Assembly: GCA_963854835.1 (NCBI GenBank)
Contig: OY978528.1
Location: forward strand, 54,284,508-54,348,507
DNA: 64,000 nucleotides
Origin: Megamerina dolium
Lineage: Eukaryota; Arthropoda; Insecta; Diptera; Megamerinidae
Direction: 5' to 3'
Positions 60,483 to 64,000 of the stretch are shown in pieces (position 1 is the stretch's first letter; every line of letters starts with the position of its first letter). A model generated the notes under the pieces. The model was not told the DNA's origin. It worked only from the letters and a program-made list of their open reading frames with translations, and made no database searches. A program made the position numbers and the translations under genes.

Positions 60483-61397
60483 TCAAATATACACAGTTTT
60501 GTTCGATAACTTGTTGCCATTTTAAGGGTGATTTCATAATGCCACTCTCATAGAAACCCTCGTCCCCTTTGACGAAAAACTGGGCCGACGATTTTCACAA
60601 GCTTCTCTTGAGGCGAATTTTTCACCAGCAAAATCATTCGCCATAAACAGGAACAGGTAGTAATCACTTGCTCCTAGGTCCGGACTATATGGTGGATGCA
60701 TAAGAACCTCCCAATCAAGCTCCCGGAGCTTCTGGCGAGTCACTATCGATGTGTGTGGCCTGGTGTTGTCCTGATGCAACACAATTCCTCTCCTATTGGC
60801 CAAAGCTGGCAGCTTCTGGACGATTGCTTCCTTCAGACGGTCTTCCTTCAGACATTACAGGTCCGAATTAAGAGTTTGGCCATAAGGGAGCAGCTCATAA
60901 TAGATGATTCCCTGTCATCTCACCGCCATTCGACCACGACCGTTTTCGCTTGAAGTTGTTGTAAGTGAACCACTTTTCATCGCCAGTGACAGATGAAAAT
61001 TCGGTCCATGAAGTTTTTTTGGGTTCACACGTGTGGCACCCATACAGCGAGCTTTTTTTGTATCCTGCCTTATCTAAATGATTCCAAAACGGTTTCTTGT
61101 GCAATGTTTAGCTCCTGGGCAATAGAAATAGTGCTTACATGACTCAGACTCAGACTCAGATATGAGGATTTCCATTATTTTATCGATATTTTCGACAATT
61201 GGCCTTCCAGAGCGTGGTGCATCTTTGACATCAAAATTACTGGAATGGAATCTACGAAATCAAAATTGCTCATGACTGGCTGTTACAGTATCAGGACCAT
61301 AAACACTATTCACATTTTCAGCCGTCTGGCTTGCGCTTTCACCTTTATCGAAGAAAAACTGTAAAATATGGCGTATTTTGTCTTTACTGGTGTCCAT
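60483..61397 (-). pseudogene. Mariner transposase with multiple stops and shifts
   Basis: Start MDTSKDKIRHILQFFFDKGE at 61397, then the helix-turn-helix region to YGPDTVTASHEQF and a stop, PRSGRPIVENIDKIMEI, and a short insertion encoding repeated Glu-Ser (about 61141-61158, a CTCAGA duplication). Shifted frames follow. The first-Asp motif reads VTGDEKWFTYNNFKRKRSWS, then an internal deletion. The second Asp is in RRGIVLHQDNTRPHTS and the third in YSPDLGASDYYLF, 34 residues apart. The tail FAGEKFASREACENR and PLKWQQVIEQN close the protein. The three acids are present but in different frames. The sequence resembles the cecropia/mellifera-type mariners, by memory of motifs only. Confidence 0.9.
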
Positions 61398-61565
61398 TTT
61401 TGACGCGTGCTCAAACAATACTGAGTCAAGCAATCACAGTTTATTTAGTACGAAATCCTATCTTTCTAACTCCATCTAGCGTAACCCGAGCGCACTTATA
61501 CAATGCGAGATATAGATTACTAAAGCCATCTATTGGAAAAATAATGGATTTCTTTTTACTACACC
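60483..61565 (-). mobile_element. Mariner element (family of 4.8 and 48.3 kb), 3' end missing
   Basis: The 5' terminal repeat is at the right edge: inward it reads GGTGTAGTAAAAAGAAATCC, ending at 61565. The expected TA outside it is altered. The body matches the related copies through the transposase to its last codons. No left terminal repeat was found, so the 3' end is truncated or degenerate. This is the longest copy of the family in the window. Confidence 0.9.
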
Positions 61566-62429
61566 TGATATTTATCACATTCCATTGAATGTGATAACAG
61601 AATAGTAAAAATATTTGCTCAAAAGAGGTTCACAATATATTCAGGTGATTATTGTTAATTTGGGTTTAGAGGAATTCATTTTAATTGAATGAGTGTTATT
61701 TATACGAATATAGGTCAAACAATTCAATAATATTGCCATTTTATATTACATTAATCCTATAACAAATTCATATAATGCAGTACTAATATTACAAAAGCGC
61801 AAAGCAATCACCGACACTAAAAATATCAATTATCGTCGGTGAGCAGCAATTAGTTGCGATAATATCAAAAAATATATTACTGTGCACTACACATACAATT
61901 CAAATACATTTACAAATATATGTTTGGATAAATGTACGCAAATATGTCGATCACAAGCCGGAAAAATAGGAACTTTATATACAAATGCATTTTGTACACT
62001 AGCAATAACAATAGGAACTACAACAAGTACACGGAAGACATGGCAAAACTATATGCGTGCTTTTAAATTATTCTCACAGTTATACTATAAATGGTATGAA
62101 GCAGCAGCAGCAGTATACTTACTTGTTTACCAGCGAATATTGAACAAATATCCCCAGCAGTGAAAGACTATAAGATAGGTTGACAAGGTAGACAAGAAGT
62201 AAGCTTGAAGATAAATTCTCATACATATAAAGGATCCATAAAATTGTCCAGCTGTGCAAATGTGTCCTATAGAAGTATCGCACATAAAAACGGTTGTACG
62301 TTTAAGAGGGCAGATACTTTATTTGCATGATACTCGTAGTTTTAATACTTTCTACTGGGCGGTAATAGCATAGCGCAGACAAATAATTTTATCATTACTG
62401 TTAATCGTATACTTTATTTGATGTATGTA
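61566..62429. other. AT-rich sequence, no gene recognised
   Basis: A plus-strand frame at 61882-62163 includes a CAG run (62101-62112) and otherwise unremarkable residues. I could not support it as coding. Confidence 0.45.
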
Positions 62430-63668
62430 CGAGGGTTGCCTTTTGTATTTCCTTAAAAATTGTGAAAATGCATTTGGTTATTATCAAAAATAGTTTAATT
62501 GTTTTTCAAAGTATTCTCCATGAAGGTTTATACACTTTTACACTTTTCAAAGCAATTATCGAAGCACTTTTACCACTCTGATTGAGACACCTCCAGAATA
62601 TAGTTTATGAATGCTTCAACAGCATCAGCTGCTGACGAAAATCATTGACCACGAAATTTTTTTTATGTGCGGGAATAAAAAGAAGTCATTTGGAGGTCAA
62701 GTCAAGGATGTACGTCGGATGACCCATCAATTCGATGTTTTGGTCGGTCGAATAGGCGATAGTTTGAGCCGATGTGTGAGAGCTTGCATTATCATGATGA
62801 GGAATGATTCTGCGTCGGCGGCTGTTTTTCCGTATACCTTTGAACATTTCTGACAAACAAATGGTTGTTCTAACGGCATAATAGCCACATGACCAGTTTT
62901 GCCGAAGAAACAGGTGATCATTTGTTTCGATATGCTGCGGGCTCGAACACCTTTTGTTGGGTTTGGCTCGTCTTGGAAGACCCACACGGGCGATTGCTGT
63001 TTTATTTCGGACTCATACGCATATATCCATGGTTCGTCACCTGTCACGATCTTATAAACGTCATTCGAAGAACCGCGATCGTATTTTGCATCGTTTCTTT
63101 GCACAAATAGACACGAACCTTTTCAGCGATAGTTAAATTATACGGGATCCAGCGAGAACAAATCTTTCGACAGCTAAGTGTTATGCAATATCGAACGCAC
63201 GTGGTGGAACTAATACCCAAGGATGCCTCTATCTAACGGTATGTCTTATGACGATCTTTCATTACCGGTTCACGCACAACATCGATGGTTTCTGGCACAA
63301 TGACCGATTTTGGACGACGACCATGAAATTTATCCTGGAGCGAACGGCGACCACGCTTGAATTCGTTAAACCATTTATAAATTGTCTGGAAGGTTGGTGC
63401 TTCATAGCCAAATGCCGCATGAAGACGATCAAAGCACTGTTGTTGAGCTAATTTACTTCGAAAATCGTAAAAAATCATAGCTCGAAAATGTTCACGAGTT
63501 AAATCCTTTTTTTTTTTTTTACCGATACGAATTTTTCAAGTCATTGTAAACAACACAAATAGCGCTTGTACATCAAAACGTTCTGCTAAAAAATGTCCAA
63601 TCGAAATGTCAGATTTGACGAAAACGTACTAGATCATCCATATTAAAAAATATAAAAGGCAACCCTCG
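62430..63668 (-). mobile_element. Full-length mariner element with intact TIRs and TA duplications
   Basis: The left end CGAGGGTTGCCTTTTGTATT and the inverted right end CGAGGGTTGCCTTTTATATT differ at one base over 20. TA flanks both (62428-62429 and 63669-63670). The length of 1239 bp is typical. The transposase is on the minus strand and broken. A shorter copy is at 13634-14428. Confidence 0.95.
62650..63508 (-). pseudogene. DD34D mariner transposase, start codon lost and frameshifted
   Basis: The frame begins DLTREHFRAMIFYDFRSKLA at 63508; the expected ATG is replaced by a T-run on the plus strand (A-run on the minus). It continues through the first helix-turn-helix QQQCFDRLHAAF to the linker GRRPKSVIVPETIDVV and stops after KDRHKTYR. 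After a gap, the block MQRNDAKYDRGSSNDVYKIV then TGDEPWIYAYE holds the first Asp (about 63035). In a third frame RIIPHHDNASSHTSAQT holds the second Asp. The third-Asp motif PNDFFLFP is readable only after a +1 shift right in front of it (the original frame reads LDLTSK then stop). The rest of the C terminus is degraded. Confidence 0.9.
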
Positions 63669-64000
63669 TACTACATGTGCATGAGTGTAGAGCAATGCTT
63701 TATTGATTTTTGTTAAGTCTGCGATGGTGTGATTTTTCTACCTTATTCATTCACTGTGCCCACTGTGAAGTCAACATAGCATATGCATTTGTATGCACCA
63801 ATTTATGCAAACTTGGATCAGTGAGTCATCTGTGATAGTATTTAAAAATACCATAAACAATTTAAGATAACAATATTGTATATATTCGCACATAGCTTTA
63901 TACATAAATATGCAACGAAACAGTAACCAAATATAAAGGAAACAAAAAATCATGACGTATGCATATATATGAACAGGGCTAGTCGAATTGTTCCCAGGAA
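63669..64000. other. AT-rich sequence, nothing recognised
   Basis: No gene or repeat could be supported to the end of the window. Confidence 0.5.

Overview
This window is strongly AT-rich eukaryotic DNA with no bacterial-style gene packing. It looks like intronic or intergenic sequence from a higher dipteran. The reasons are: many decayed mariner/Tc1-type transposons, including copies with the 41-residue D-to-D spacing of the 'rosa' type (first known from the tephritid Ceratitis rosa); Jockey/I-like non-LTR retrotransposon fragments; a tRNA-derived SINE; CA/TA/CAG/ATC microsatellites; and fly-like splice signals. A tephritid-like fly is my best guess, by inference only. No complete host gene is visible.

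Host signals. On the minus strand, a candidate exon at about 16516-15119 begins at a T/C-rich 3' splice site, carries about 0.9 kb of apparent 5' UTR and a methionine-initiated reading frame rich in Gln, Ala, Ser and Arg, and stops at a consensus 5' splice site. On either side of it, on the same strand, are two sites where a pyrimidine tract plus CAG runs directly into a 5' splice site (4089/4088 and 52666/52665). Each is followed 59-60 nt later by another consensus 5' splice site. This is the layout of fly recursive splicing (ratchet points) in very long introns. The simplest model is that the window lies within a long minus-strand gene, with one exon at 15-16.5 kb and large introns on both sides. 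On the plus strand, two short phase-compatible candidate exons (8475-8581 and 17907-18003) could belong to an overlapping gene; support is weaker.

Mobile elements make up most of the recognisable content. Mariner-like elements of several lineages occur at 4.8, 5.7, 13.6, 20.3, 22.8, 37.5, 42.5, 48.3, 52.9, 53.8, 56.9, 60.5 and 62.4 kb. Most keep recognisable terminal inverted repeats (TIRs) and flanking TA, and all are broken by stops, frameshifts or internal deletions. The copy at 56.9-58.1 kb is the least damaged. Non-LTR fragments lie at 1.6-2.3 kb (reverse transcriptase), 9.05-9.7 kb (reverse transcriptase end plus RNase H) and 33.3-34.0 kb (RNase H end plus Cys-rich tail). A tRNA-derived SINE with a 13-bp target duplication lies at 40.3-40.6 kb, with a partial relative at 44.1 kb.

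Two degenerate dispersed repeat families that I do not recognise also occur. One has a roughly 150-bp internal period (20.1-21.4, 26.2-26.6, 31.2-31.6, 44.0-44.6 kb); the other has a unit near 125 bp (33.0-33.2, 60.2-60.5 kb, perhaps 47.9-49.2 kb). A mariner and the SINE have inserted into the first family. The remaining tens of kilobases are AT-rich with microsatellites and show no gene I can support. I saw no CRISPR array, operon, phage or intact tRNA/rRNA gene.
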